A stretch of DNA of 64,000 nucleotides from Streptomyces sp. NBC_00459 (lineage in GTDB: Bacteria; Actinomycetota; Actinomycetes; Streptomycetales; Streptomycetaceae), in NCBI RefSeq assembly GCF_036013955.1, contig NZ_CP107903.1:6696001-6760000 (forward strand), read 5' to 3'. Both the position numbers and the translations under genes were made by a program. The notes under the pieces are model-generated. The model ran no database searches. It was not told the origin of the DNA and saw nothing but the letters and a program-made list of their open reading frames with translations. Below are positions 17,332 through 26,734 of this stretch, in pieces (position 1 is the first letter of the stretch; each line of letters starts with the position of its first letter).

Positions 17332-18825
17332 GTGGACAGTTCCAAGCCCGACGCCGGCTCCGGCAGGGTTGTCGGCATCCTCGCCTTCGCCGGCATCGTG
17401 GCCGCGATCACGCAGACCCTGGTGGTCCCGCTGATCGGGGAGCTGCCGAGCCTGCTCGACACCTCCGCCTCGAACGCCTCCTGGGTGATCACCGCGACCC
17501 TGCTGGCCGCCGCGGTCGTGACCCCGGTCGCCGGCCGACTCGGTGACATGTACGGCAAGAAGCGCATGCTGCTCGTCTCGCTCGTGCCGCTCATCCTGGG
17601 ATCCGTCCTCTGTGCGCTGTCCTCCTCCGTGCTCCCGATGATCGCCGGGCGCGGACTCCAGGGCATGGGCATGGGCGTCGTACCCCTGGGCATCAGCCTG
17701 CTGCGTGACGTCGTACCGGCGGAGAAGCTCGGTTCGTCCATCGCGATCATGAGCGCGTCCATGGGTGTCGGCGGCGCGCTCGGGCTGCCGTTCTCCGCGG
17801 CGATCGCCGAGAACGCCAGCTGGCGGGTGCTGTTCTGGGTCGTGGCCGCACTGTCCCTCGCCGTCGCCACGCTGATCTCGGTCTTCGTGCCCGCCGGGCG
17901 CGAGAACACCTCCTCCGGGCGCTTCGACGTGCTCGGTGCGATCGGTCTCGGCACCGCGCTCGTCTGCCTTCTCCTCGCCGTGTTGAAGGGCGCCGACTGG
18001 GGCTGGGGCAGCGGTACCACCCTCGGGCTGTTCGCCGTCGCCGTGGTCGTGCTGCTGGCCTGGGGCTGGTGGGAGCTGCGCAACACCGAGCCGTTGGTCG
18101 ACCTGCGCGTGACCGCCCGGCCGCAGGTGCTGATGACCAACGTGGCCTCGGTCCTCGTCGGGTTCGCGATGTACGCCCAGGCCCTGGTCATCCCCCAGCT
18201 GATGCAGCTGCCCAAGGAGACCGGCTACGGGCTCGGCGAGTCCATGCTGGCCATGGGCCTGTGGATGGCTCCGGCGGGCCTGATGATGATGGTCATGTCG
18301 CCGCTCGGCGCCATGCTCTCCGCCAAGTCCGGCCCCAGGATCACGCTCTCCGTCGGCAGCCTGGTCATCGCCATCGGGTACGGGATCTCCCTGCCGCTCG
18401 TCGGCACCGGCTCCACCTGGGGACTGCTCGCGGTCACCATCGTCTGCAACACGGGTGTCGGCTTCGCCTACGGCGCCATGCCCGCGCTCATCATGGGCGC
18501 GGTCCCGCAGTCCGAGACCGCCTCCGCCAACAGCTTCAACACCCTGATGCGTTCGATCGGCAGCTCGGTCTCGGCCGCCGTCATCGGGGTCGTCCTGGCC
18601 CAGATGACCACCGACTTCGGCGGCTTCGCACTGCCCTCCGAGGCCGGATTCCGGGCCGCCATGATGCTCGGCTGCGGGGTCGGCCTCGCGGCGGCGGTCG
18701 TCGCCTTCCTCATCCCGGTCCGCCCGGTGGCGGCCCCTTCGGCGGCCGAGGAGGCTCCGGACGCCCTCGCTCCCGAGACGTCCGAGGTGTCCGAGGCGTC
18801 GGAGGCGTCCGAGGTCAAGGCCTGA
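17332..18825 (+). CDS. MFS drug exporter, DHA2 (14-TM) family
   Basis: A 497-residue transporter starting at GTG with GGGAG upstream. About 14 hydrophobic segments are visible, with the MFS motif A-like GRLGDMYGKKRMLL in the 2-3 loop and motif C-like region near SLLRDVVPAEKLG/GVGGALG. The length and topology fit proton-driven multidrug exporters of the EmrB/QacA type. The C-terminal tail is rich in Glu/Ala/Ser. Regulation by the divergent MarR protein is likely. Confidence 0.92.
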   Translation: MDSSKPDAGSGRVVGILAFAGIVAAITQTLVVPLIGELPSLLDTSASNASWVITATLLAAAVVTPVAGRLGDMYGKKRMLLVSLVPLILGSVLCALSSSVLPMIAGRGLQGMGMGVVPLGISLLRDVVPAEKLGSSIAIMSASMGVGGALGLPFSAAIAENASWRVLFWVVAALSLAVATLISVFVPAGRENTSSGRFDVLGAIGLGTALVCLLLAVLKGADWGWGSGTTLGLFAVAVVVLLAWGWWELRNTEPLVDLRVTARPQVLMTNVASVLVGFAMYAQALVIPQLMQLPKETGYGLGESMLAMGLWMAPAGLMMMVMSPLGAMLSAKSGPRITLSVGSLVIAIGYGISLPLVGTGSTWGLLAVTIVCNTGVGFAYGAMPALIMGAVPQSETASANSFNTLMRSIGSSVSAAVIGVVLAQMTTDFGGFALPSEAGFRAAMMLGCGVGLAAAVVAFLIPVRPVAAPSAAEEAPDALAPETSEVSEASEASEVKA

Positions 18826-18848
18826 CAGCGACCGCCCAGCCCTCGTTA

Positions 18849-18889
18849 CGAGCCGACCTCCCCGGGCTTTCGCCGGGAAGGTCGGCTCG
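18849..18889 (+). terminator. Terminator of the MFS gene
   Basis: A long stem begins 24 bp after the MFS stop: left arm CGAGCCGACCT-CCCCGG and right arm CCGGGAAGGTCGGCTCG around a gctttcg loop. It is followed by TTCTGTTGTGT, a weak T-rich tail. Confidence 0.8.
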
Positions 18890-19248
18890 TTCTGTTGTGT
18901 CCTGCCTCTTGTTCAGGAAGGGGGCGTGGAATTAGATGGTCTGTCAGTGTCGCCGGGCACGGGTCTTTGGCCGTGCCGAACGGGCCTCTCAGTCATGCCC
19001 GGATTCGGCCGCCGCGATGCCGACATGAAGAATTTACAAGGTTTCCTCCGCCTGCCCGCCGTGTTTCCGAGGCGTGATCCGGAAGTGAATTAAACGGGGT
19101 TTCTGACAGCTCGCTGACGGGCAGGGCGTGCCGCCGGGTCTGCGGTGACGTCGAAACTGATTGGAATTGGGCGGTTTTTCGCGACTTGGGACGGCTGGAC
19201 ATCGGTGGCCGAATGGAATCGGCCGCATACGGAATGTTCCACGCCATG
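18890..19248. other. Non-coding stretch upstream of the lipid cluster
   Basis: About 360 bp without a convincing gene: the short open frames on both strands lack codon bias and ribosome sites. GC is noticeably lower than in flanking genes (for example around 19020-19110 and 19145-19180), in keeping with an upstream regulatory region. No regulator gene is encoded here. Confidence 0.6.
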
Positions 19249-19278
19249 TTGACTCGTGAGTAATGTCGGCGCTAGCTT
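19249..19278 (+). promoter_or_regulatory. Predicted promoter of the lipid synthase operon
   Basis: TTGACT (19249-19254) is followed after 18 bp by TAGCTT (19273-19278), close to the vegetative sigma (HrdB) consensus of Streptomyces. It lies about 85 bp upstream of the synthase start, leaving room for an untranslated leader. Confidence 0.55.
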
Positions 19279-19363
19279 CCCGTTGGTTTCCCCCTTGAGG
19301 TGAAGTGCGTCCGCGTCACACAAAACCCCCACCGTGCAGTTTCACCGAATATTTCGGAGAATC

Positions 19364-22300
19364 ATGACGTCTGCCGTGCGCGCCGTTGACATGATCATTG
19401 GAGTCACCCCGTTCGGCGAGCCCGACGCCAGGCTCGCCGCCGCCGTCAGCCGGGCGGGCGGCCTGGGGGTACTCGACCTGGGCCTCGGTGACCGGAGAGC
19501 CAGAGACGCGCTGGCGCGAATACGCCGCCTCGCCGCTCCCTCCGCCCCCGGCTTCCGCTACGGCGTCCGGATCGGCCCCCACTGCCGGCTCACCCCCGCC
19601 GACCTGGTCGGCGACGGCGGCCCGGACACCGTGATCCTGGCCCCCGACACCGCCGACGCGTTCCGGCCGGTCGCCGAGGTCGCCGCCCGCCACCGTGTCC
19701 TCGTCGAGGTCACCGACCTGACGGAGGCCCTCGCGGCCGTCCGTGCCGGTGCGCACGGGCTGATCGCCCGGGGCAGCGACGGCGGCGGCCGGATCGGTGA
19801 CCTCAGCACCTTCGTCCTGCTGCAACGGCTCCTCGCCGAACCCGGCATCGACCTCCCCGTCTGGGCGCGCGGCGGCATCGGCCCCCGTACGGCCGCCGCC
19901 GCCGTCGCCGGGGGAGCGGCGGGCGTCGTGCTCGACAGCCAACTCGCCCTGCTCGCCGAGTCGTCGCTGCCGGAGGCGACGGCTGCCGCGCTGCGCTCGA
20001 TGGACGGCTCGGAAACCGTCGTCGTGGCCGGGCATCGCGTACTGCACCGGCGCGGCCCCGACGCCCCGTCCGTCCCGGCCGGTGATCCGGCGGCGGTCGC
20101 GGCGATGCTCGGCGCCCAGGACCCGCGCACCCAGCTCCTCCCGGTCGGCCAGGACGGCTTCCTCGCCGCCCGCTTCGCCGACCACTGGGGCGACACCGCC
20201 CGCACGGTCCGCGCCCTCACCGACGCGGTGCGCGATGTCGTACGGGAGGTCGTACGGGGCGACGGTTCCGTACGTGCGTTGCGCGCCGGTTCCCCGATGA
20301 GCCGGGCCCTGGGCACTCGACTCCCCGTCGCCCAGGGGCCGATGACCCGCGTCAGCGACCAGGCGGGGTTCGCCGCCGCCGTCGCGGGGAGCGGCGCGCT
20401 GCCGTTCGTCGCGCTGGCCCTCGCCAGTGGCGAGCAGACCCGGACCATGCTGGCCGAGACCCGGGAAGCCGTCGGAGACGACCGGCCCTGGGGTGTCGGA
20501 GTGCTCGGGTTCGCACCCGAGGAGCTGCGAAACGCCCAGCTCGAAGCCGTACGGGAACTGCGGCCGACCCATGCCGTCATCGCGGGCGGCCGTCCCGCCC
20601 AGGCCGAGGCGCTGGAGCGGGCCGGGATCAGCACCTTCCTGCACGTGCCCTCGCCGGGGCTGCTGAAGCAGTTCCTGGAAGCCGGGGCACGACGGTTCGT
20701 GTTCGAGGGGTCCGAGTGCGGCGGGCATGTCGGGCCGCGCGGCAGCTTTCCGCTCTGGGAGGCCCAACTCGCCGTCATCGAGGACTATTTGGCCGGTGCG
20801 ACGGACGGTGACGCCGAGCGGATCGAGGTGTTCTTCGCCGGTGGCGTCCATGACGAGCGGTCGGCCGCGACGGTCGCCGCCCTCGCCGCTCCGCTGACCG
20901 CGCGCGGTGCGTCCGTCGGGGTGCTGATGGGCACCGCCTATCTGTTCACCGAGGAGGCCGTGGCCTGCGGAGCGGTACAGCCGCTCTTCCAGCGACAGGT
21001 CGTCGACGCCACCACTACCGCGCTCCTGGAGACGGCACCCGGGCATGCCACCCGGTGCGTACCCAGTCCGTTCAGCGACAACTACCGCGAGTTCGAAGCG
21101 GAGTTGAGGGCGAGCGAGGTGTCCGAGCGGCAGATCTGGGAGCAGCTGGAGCGGCTCAACGTCGGTCGGCTGCGGATCGCCAGCAAGGGCATCGAGCGGG
21201 ACGCAGACGGCGAACTGGCGGCCGTGGACGAGCAACGGCAGCTCGCCGAGGGCATGTTCATGGCCGGTGAAGTGGCCGTGCTGCGCTCCGCGACCACGAC
21301 CATCGACGCGCTGCACCACTCCGTGGCGGGCGGCGCCGCCGACTTCCTCACCCGGCGGGCGGCGGAGCTCCGAGAGCGGCTCGGTGTGCCGGAGGCGGCC
21401 GAGGAGGATGCGGAGACTCCCGCGCCCGCACCCCTCGACGTCGCCGTCGTGGGCATGGCCTGCATGTTCCCGGACGCGCCCGACCTGGCCTCCTTCTGGG
21501 CGAACGTCCTGGGCGGCCACGACGCGGTGGGGGAGGTGCCGGCCGACCGCTGGGATCCTGCCGTGCACTATGCGAAGGAGCCCGGGGACGGTGGCGTCAC
21601 ACCGTCCAAGTGGGGCGGCTTCCTGCCCCGCATCCCCTTCGACCCGCTGTCGTACGGCATTCCGCCCACCTCGCTCGGCAGCATCGAGCCCGTCCAGCTG
21701 CTGGCACTGGAAGCCGCCCGGCGGGCCCTGGCGCACGCCGGATACGGGGACCGGGGTCGGGAGTTCGACCGCTCGCGCACCTCGGTCGTCTTCGGCGCGG
21801 AGGCCGGCAGCGACCTGTCCAACGCGGGCACGCTGCGAGCCGTACTGCCCTCCTACTACGGCAGGGTCCCGGACGGGCTCGCGGACCAGCTGCCCCGTCT
21901 CACCGAGGACTCCTTCCCCGGGATGCTCTCCAACGTCATCTCCGGCCGGATCGCCAACCGGCTCGACCTCGGCGGCGCCAACTACACGGTGGACGCCGCG
22001 TGTGCCTCGTCCCTGGCCGCCGTCGACGTGGCCTGCAAGGAACTTGTGGGCGGGACCAGCGACGTCGTGCTGTGCGGCGGAGCGGATCTGCACAACGGCA
22101 TCAACGACTACGTGCTCTTCTCCTCCGTGCACGCCCTGTCCCCGACCGGGCGTTCGCGCGCCTTCGACAGCTCGGCGGACGGGATCGCCCTGGGGGAGGG
22201 CGTCGCCTGTGTCGTGCTCAAGCGGCTGGCGGACGCCGAGCGCGACGGCGACCGGATCTACGGGGTCATCAAGGGCGTCGGCAGCTCCAGCGACGGGCGT

Positions 22301-25300
22301 TCCCTCGGGCTGACCGCTCCCCGGCCCGAAGGACAGCGGGCCGCGCTGCGACGGGCGTACCGCAACGCCGGGGTGTCGCCCGCCGAGGTCGGTCTCGTCG
22401 AGGCGCACGGCACCGGGACCGTGGTCGGCGACCGCACCGAACTCGCCATCCTGAGCGAGGTGTTCGGCGACGCCGGAGCCAAGTCCGGTGCCGTCGCGCT
22501 CGGTTCGGTCAAGTCGCAGATCGGGCACACCAAGTGCGCCGCCGGACTCGCCGGACTCATCAAGACCGTGCTGGCCCTGCACACCGGGGTCAAGCCGCCC
22601 ACCCTGCACATCAGCAAGCCCAACTCCGCCTGGGAGGAGGGCAGCAGCCCGTTCGTGTTCCACGGGCAGGCACGGCCCTGGGCGGCTCCGGCACGCGAAC
22701 GATTCGCGGGGCTCAGCGCGTTCGGCTTCGGTGGCACCAACTTCCATGTGGTGCTGGAGGCCTACGCCGACTCCGACCCGCCCGCGCACGGACTCGACAC
22801 CTGGCCCGCCGAACTGTTCACGTTCCGGGCGGCCGACCCGGCGGGAGCCCGGCGGGCCATCGAGGACGTGCTGAAGGCGGCGGAGGACGAGCAGTCCTCC
22901 TGGCGACTGCGCGATCTCGCGCTCGCCGCCTCGCGCCGCTCCGACGCCCGCCACGAATCCGTGCAGGTGGCGGTCGTGGCGACGGACACGGCAGGGCTCG
23001 TCGGGCAACTGCGGCGCGCACTGGCCGGAGAGCACGATCCACGCGCCGGCGTCCACCTCGCGCAGAACCAGCAGAACCGACGGGAGACCTCGGGCCAGGT
23101 CGCCTTCCTCTTCCCCGGGCAGGGCAGCCAGCGGACCGGGATGCTCGCCGACGTGTTCGTCGCCCTCCCCGAACTCCAGTACTACCTGGAACTCGGCAGC
23201 GACCACGCCGACGCCCTCTATCCGCCCACCGCCTTCGACGACACCACCCGCGACCGCCAGCACACCGCCCTCACCGACACCCGCGTCGCCCAACCGGCCC
23301 TGGGCATCGCCGGCCTCGCCGCCCACGCCCTCCTCACCACGGCAGGCGTACGCCCGGACATGGCCGCCGGACACAGCTACGGCGAACTCGTCGCCCTCAG
23401 CGCGGCCGGCGCCCTGGACCCGGAGACCCTCCTCGCGCTGAGCGCGCAGCGCGCGACCGCGATCCTCTCGGCCGCGGGCGAGGCAAACGGCGACGACCCG
23501 GGCACCATGGCGGCGGTCTCGGCGGGCGCCGAGGACGTCACGGCCGCCCTGCGCGCCGCCGACGCACCCGCCTCGGTCGTCGTCGCCAACCACAACTCGC
23601 CCAAGCAGACAGTGATTTCGGGACCGACGGAAGCGGTCGACGAGGCCGTACGGCTGCTGCGCGCCGCCGGACTCGGCGCGAAGCGCATCCCCGTCGCCTG
23701 CGCCTTCCACAGCCCCCTGGTCGCCGGGGCCGGGGAGCGGTTCGCGACGGCACTGGCCGGGCATCCGGTACGCGCTCCCGAGTTCGCGGTGTGGTCCAAC
23801 CGGACGGCCGCTCCGTACGGTGCCGACGCCGACGCGGTGCGTGCCGAACTCGCCGCCCAGATCGGTGCCCCGGTCGGCTTCGTCGCCCAGATCGAGGCCA
23901 TGTACGAGGCGGGCGCCCGGATCTTCGTCGAGGCCGGGCCCGGGTCCGTACTGACCCGGCTGGTCGGCCAGATCCTCGGCGACCGCCCGCACCGCACGGT
24001 CGCCTGCGAACCGCGGCCCGACAGCGGACTGCGCGGCTGGCTCGACGCGCTGGCCCAACTGGCCGTCGCGGGGCTGCCGGTGCGCACCGGATGGCTGTTC
24101 CACGGGCGCGACGCCGTCGACGCGACCCGGACCAAGGCCCCGAAGCGGCCCGGCTGGACGGTCGACGGCCATCTGGTCCGCACCGCCGCCGGCGACCTCC
24201 TCCCCGGTGCGCTCGCGCCGGCCCGACGCGTAGTGGAGACGACGACAGTGACCGCGAATCACCAGGACGGCGGCCCGGCCGGTGGCAGGGACGCGCTGAT
24301 CTCCGAGTTCCTGCGCACCAGCCGCGAGATGGTCGCCGCCCAACGGGACGTACTCCTCACGTACTTCGGCGCGACACCGGGCCAGTGGATCCCCGGACCG
24401 GCGGCACCGGAACCCCTGCGGCTGGCCCAGGACCATGCCCAGGTTCAGCAGACGGCACCCGCGCCCGCATATCCGCCCGCGCTCTATGCCGTGCCCACAC
24501 CTGCTCCGGCCCCCGCCCCTGCCGCCGTGGGGTTCACGGAGGCGGATGTGCTGGGGGTGGTGCTGGAGATCATCAGTGAGCGGACCGGATACCCCGTGGA
24601 CATGATCGAGCCGGATCTTGATCTGGAGGCCGATCTCAGTGTCGACTCGATCAAGCGGGCTGAGATCGCCGGTGAGTTGGCGCAGCGGCTCGGTGTCGGG
24701 GGTGGCGGGGATCTCACAGTGCTGGACGATGCCGAGTTGGAGGATCTCGCCAAGGCCCGTACGGCGGCTTCCGTGACGGCATGGTTGGCGGCGCGGCTCA
24801 CGACGGCCGTGTCACAGCCCGCGCCTGCTCCCACTCCTGCCTCTGCCGCCGCGGGGTTCACGGAGGCGGATGTGCTGGGGGTGGTGCTGGAGATCATCAG
24901 TGAGCGGACCGGATACCCCGTGGACATGATCGAGCCGGATCTCGATCTGGAGGCCGATCTCAGTGTCGATTCGATCAAGCGGGCTGAGATCGCTGGTGAG
25001 TTGGCGCAGCGGCTCGGTGTCGGGGGTGGCGGGGATCTCACCGTGCTGGACGATGCCGAGTTGGAGGATCTCGCCAAGGCCCGTACGGCTGCCGCGATCA
25101 CCGGATGGCTGACGGCGCGGCTCGCCGGGCCGGCCGAAGCCGAGGAACAGTTGGCCCCACCGCAGTCCCTCCGGCCGGAGGCGGCCGAGGTGTCCCCGGA
25201 GGCCACCGGTGAGGCGCCGATCCGCTTCCAGCTGCGGCCCGTTCTGCTGGAGCAGCAGGACGGGCACAGCGCCGGCGACGGGACGGGGGCCGTCGACCCC

Positions 25301-26734
25301 GCCGCCCTGCTGGCCGGAAAGCGGTTCGCGCTTCTCGGTGACGACGACGGCGGCACGGTGGCCCGTGAGGTCGCGGCGCGGCTCGCCGGGTATGGCGCCG
25401 ACGCGGTGGTCCTGGGCCCCGAGCATCTGCTGACGGGAGCGGACGGACCGGACGGGCCGGTTGACGGGGTGCTGTACCTCGACCCGCTGGCCTTGTCCCG
25501 GCCGCCGGTGCTGCCCGACGCGTTCCCCGTGTTCAAGGCGGCCCTGGGGCTCGGGCCGCGCTGGCTGTTCGCCGTCCGGGTGGCCGCGGAAGGCGGCCCG
25601 GCCGAGTCGAGGTCGGCCGGCCTGCACGGGCTCTTCCGGACGGTCGCCCGGGAGTACCCGGAGACGGACGCGCGGATCATCGACCTCGCCGGCGACGACA
25701 CGGGTGCCGCCGCTGTCGCCGACGCACTTCTCGGCGAGCTGCTCGCCTCCGACCGCACTCCGGTCGTCCTGCGAACAGCCGCCGGGCGCCATGGACTTGA
25801 GCTGGTGGAGACCCCGCTGGGCGCACTCGGCACCACCGGCGCCGGACCCGCCGGGGACGGAGCCGCGGAGGCCGCCGCCATCGGGCTGGACCGGGACAGC
25901 GTGGTCCTGCTGGTCGGCGGGGCGCGCGGCATCACCGCGAAGTTCGCCGCCGCGCTGGCGTCCGCGTCCCGCTGCCGGATCGAACTGCTCGGCCGGACGC
26001 CCGCACCGGAGGGCCCGGAGGACGCGGCCACGGCAGCCGCCGGTACCCGGCCCGAACTGCGCGCGGCCCTCGCCGCCCGAGGCGGACTGGCCCCCGCCGA
26101 GATCAACCGTCAGACCGAACTCCTGCTCGCCCAACGGGAGATCGCCGCCACCCTCGACGAACTGAAGGCCCTCGGCAGCCCGGCCCGCTACCACTCCGTC
26201 GACTTCAGGGAACAGGACGCGGCGCTCCAGGCAGTGAAGGAGATCCACGCCGAACACGGCCGCCTCGACGGGGTCGTCTACGCGGCCGGGGTGATCGAGG
26301 ACCGGCTCATCGCCGAGAAGACCACCGAGTCCTTCCAGCGCGTCTACGGGACGAAGACCACCGGCGCCGAAACACTGCTCACGGCACTGGAACAGCTCCC
26401 CAACAGGCCTGCCTTCGCCGTCCTGTTCGGCAGTATCTCGGCAGTCCTCGGCAACCGGGGCCAGGCCGACTACGCCGCCGCCAACGACGCCCTCCAGAGC
26501 CTCGGCGCCGCCTGGGCGGCCCGTACCGGGCAGCGGGCCCTGACCGTGCACTGGGGGCCGTGGGCACCGACCGGCGGCCACACCGGCATGGTGACCCCCG
26601 AACTCGGGCGCGAGTACGCCCGGCGCGGGGTCAGGCTCATCGACCCCGAGGAGGGTACGGCCGCGCTGCTCCGCGAACTGGCCTGGGGCGAGGAGTCGGC
26701 AGACGCCGTCGTCTACACCTCGTCGGGCTGGTGA
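19364..26734 (+). CDS. PUFA-synthase/hglE-like megasynthase 1: ER-KS-AT-ACP-ACP-KR
   Basis: A 2456-residue protein; ATG at 19364 (CGGAG just upstream) is preferred over an in-frame GTG 30 bp earlier. Domains in order: two TIM-barrel, nitronate-monooxygenase/PfaD-like units (about 10-240, with RGSDGGG; about 305-565, with EGSECGGHVG), together the likely flavin enoyl reductase; KS (690-1130; Cys880 in DAACASS, then EAHGTGT and GHTKCAAG); malonyl-type AT (1245-1550; GHSYGE, Ser1338); two ACPs (Ser1762 and Ser1870, each in LSVDSIKR); KR (about 2175-2410; GGARGITAKF, then SISAVLGNRGQADYAAAND). No dehydratase or thioesterase is present; the DH lies in the next protein. The GHSYGE acyltransferase and SVDSIKR carrier motifs are those of PfaA/secondary-lipid synthases, not modular PKSs. 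The stop overlaps the next start (GTGA). Confidence 0.92.
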   Translation: MTSAVRAVDMIIGVTPFGEPDARLAAAVSRAGGLGVLDLGLGDRRARDALARIRRLAAPSAPGFRYGVRIGPHCRLTPADLVGDGGPDTVILAPDTADAFRPVAEVAARHRVLVEVTDLTEALAAVRAGAHGLIARGSDGGGRIGDLSTFVLLQRLLAEPGIDLPVWARGGIGPRTAAAAVAGGAAGVVLDSQLALLAESSLPEATAAALRSMDGSETVVVAGHRVLHRRGPDAPSVPAGDPAAVAAMLGAQDPRTQLLPVGQDGFLAARFADHWGDTARTVRALTDAVRDVVREVVRGDGSVRALRAGSPMSRALGTRLPVAQGPMTRVSDQAGFAAAVAGSGALPFVALALASGEQTRTMLAETREAVGDDRPWGVGVLGFAPEELRNAQLEAVRELRPTHAVIAGGRPAQAEALERAGISTFLHVPSPGLLKQFLEAGARRFVFEGSECGGHVGPRGSFPLWEAQLAVIEDYLAGATDGDAERIEVFFAGGVHDERSAATVAALAAPLTARGASVGVLMGTAYLFTEEAVACGAVQPLFQRQVVDATTTALLETAPGHATRCVPSPFSDNYREFEAELRASEVSERQIWEQLERLNVGRLRIASKGIERDADGELAAVDEQRQLAEGMFMAGEVAVLRSATTTIDALHHSVAGGAADFLTRRAAELRERLGVPEAAEEDAETPAPAPLDVAVVGMACMFPDAPDLASFWANVLGGHDAVGEVPADRWDPAVHYAKEPGDGGVTPSKWGGFLPRIPFDPLSYGIPPTSLGSIEPVQLLALEAARRALAHAGYGDRGREFDRSRTSVVFGAEAGSDLSNAGTLRAVLPSYYGRVPDGLADQLPRLTEDSFPGMLSNVISGRIANRLDLGGANYTVDAACASSLAAVDVACKELVGGTSDVVLCGGADLHNGINDYVLFSSVHALSPTGRSRAFDSSADGIALGEGVACVVLKRLADAERDGDRIYGVIKGVGSSSDGRSLGLTAPRPEGQRAALRRAYRNAGVSPAEVGLVEAHGTGTVVGDRTELAILSEVFGDAGAKSGAVALGSVKSQIGHTKCAAGLAGLIKTVLALHTGVKPPTLHISKPNSAWEEGSSPFVFHGQARPWAAPARERFAGLSAFGFGGTNFHVVLEAYADSDPPAHGLDTWPAELFTFRAADPAGARRAIEDVLKAAEDEQSSWRLRDLALAASRRSDARHESVQVAVVATDTAGLVGQLRRALAGEHDPRAGVHLAQNQQNRRETSGQVAFLFPGQGSQRTGMLADVFVALPELQYYLELGSDHADALYPPTAFDDTTRDRQHTALTDTRVAQPALGIAGLAAHALLTTAGVRPDMAAGHSYGELVALSAAGALDPETLLALSAQRATAILSAAGEANGDDPGTMAAVSAGAEDVTAALRAADAPASVVVANHNSPKQTVISGPTEAVDEAVRLLRAAGLGAKRIPVACAFHSPLVAGAGERFATALAGHPVRAPEFAVWSNRTAAPYGADADAVRAELAAQIGAPVGFVAQIEAMYEAGARIFVEAGPGSVLTRLVGQILGDRPHRTVACEPRPDSGLRGWLDALAQLAVAGLPVRTGWLFHGRDAVDATRTKAPKRPGWTVDGHLVRTAAGDLLPGALAPARRVVETTTVTANHQDGGPAGGRDALISEFLRTSREMVAAQRDVLLTYFGATPGQWIPGPAAPEPLRLAQDHAQVQQTAPAPAYPPALYAVPTPAPAPAPAAVGFTEADVLGVVLEIISERTGYPVDMIEPDLDLEADLSVDSIKRAEIAGELAQRLGVGGGGDLTVLDDAELEDLAKARTAASVTAWLAARLTTAVSQPAPAPTPASAAAGFTEADVLGVVLEIISERTGYPVDMIEPDLDLEADLSVDSIKRAEIAGELAQRLGVGGGGDLTVLDDAELEDLAKARTAAAITGWLTARLAGPAEAEEQLAPPQSLRPEAAEVSPEATGEAPIRFQLRPVLLEQQDGHSAGDGTGAVDPAALLAGKRFALLGDDDGGTVAREVAARLAGYGADAVVLGPEHLLTGADGPDGPVDGVLYLDPLALSRPPVLPDAFPVFKAALGLGPRWLFAVRVAAEGGPAESRSAGLHGLFRTVAREYPETDARIIDLAGDDTGAAAVADALLGELLASDRTPVVLRTAAGRHGLELVETPLGALGTTGAGPAGDGAAEAAAIGLDRDSVVLLVGGARGITAKFAAALASASRCRIELLGRTPAPEGPEDAATAAAGTRPELRAALAARGGLAPAEINRQTELLLAQREIAATLDELKALGSPARYHSVDFREQDAALQAVKEIHAEHGRLDGVVYAAGVIEDRLIAEKTTESFQRVYGTKTTGAETLLTALEQLPNRPAFAVLFGSISAVLGNRGQADYAAANDALQSLGAAWAARTGQRALTVHWGPWAPTGGHTGMVTPELGREYARRGVRLIDPEEGTAALLRELAWGEESADAVVYTSSGW
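24529..24765 (+). repeat. ACP-coding direct repeat, copy 1
   Basis: This 237-bp unit encodes the first carrier domain and is repeated 324 bp (108 codons) downstream with only four base differences, all silent. Such near identity at the DNA level, far above the normal level for paired ACPs, points to recent duplication or ongoing gene conversion. Confidence 0.95.
24853..25089 (+). repeat. ACP-coding direct repeat, copy 2
   Basis: Second copy of the ACP unit, about 98% identical to 24529-24765. The linkers between and around the copies are Pro/Ala-rich (APAPTPASA type) and diverged. The repeat can expand or contract by unequal recombination, changing ACP number. Confidence 0.95.

Noticed and set aside
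19316..24436. A 1706-residue open frame on the minus strand opposite synthase 1
   Set aside because: High GC makes the antisense frames stay open; the composition lacks domain motifs and the plus strand shows complete ER-KS-AT-ACP coding.
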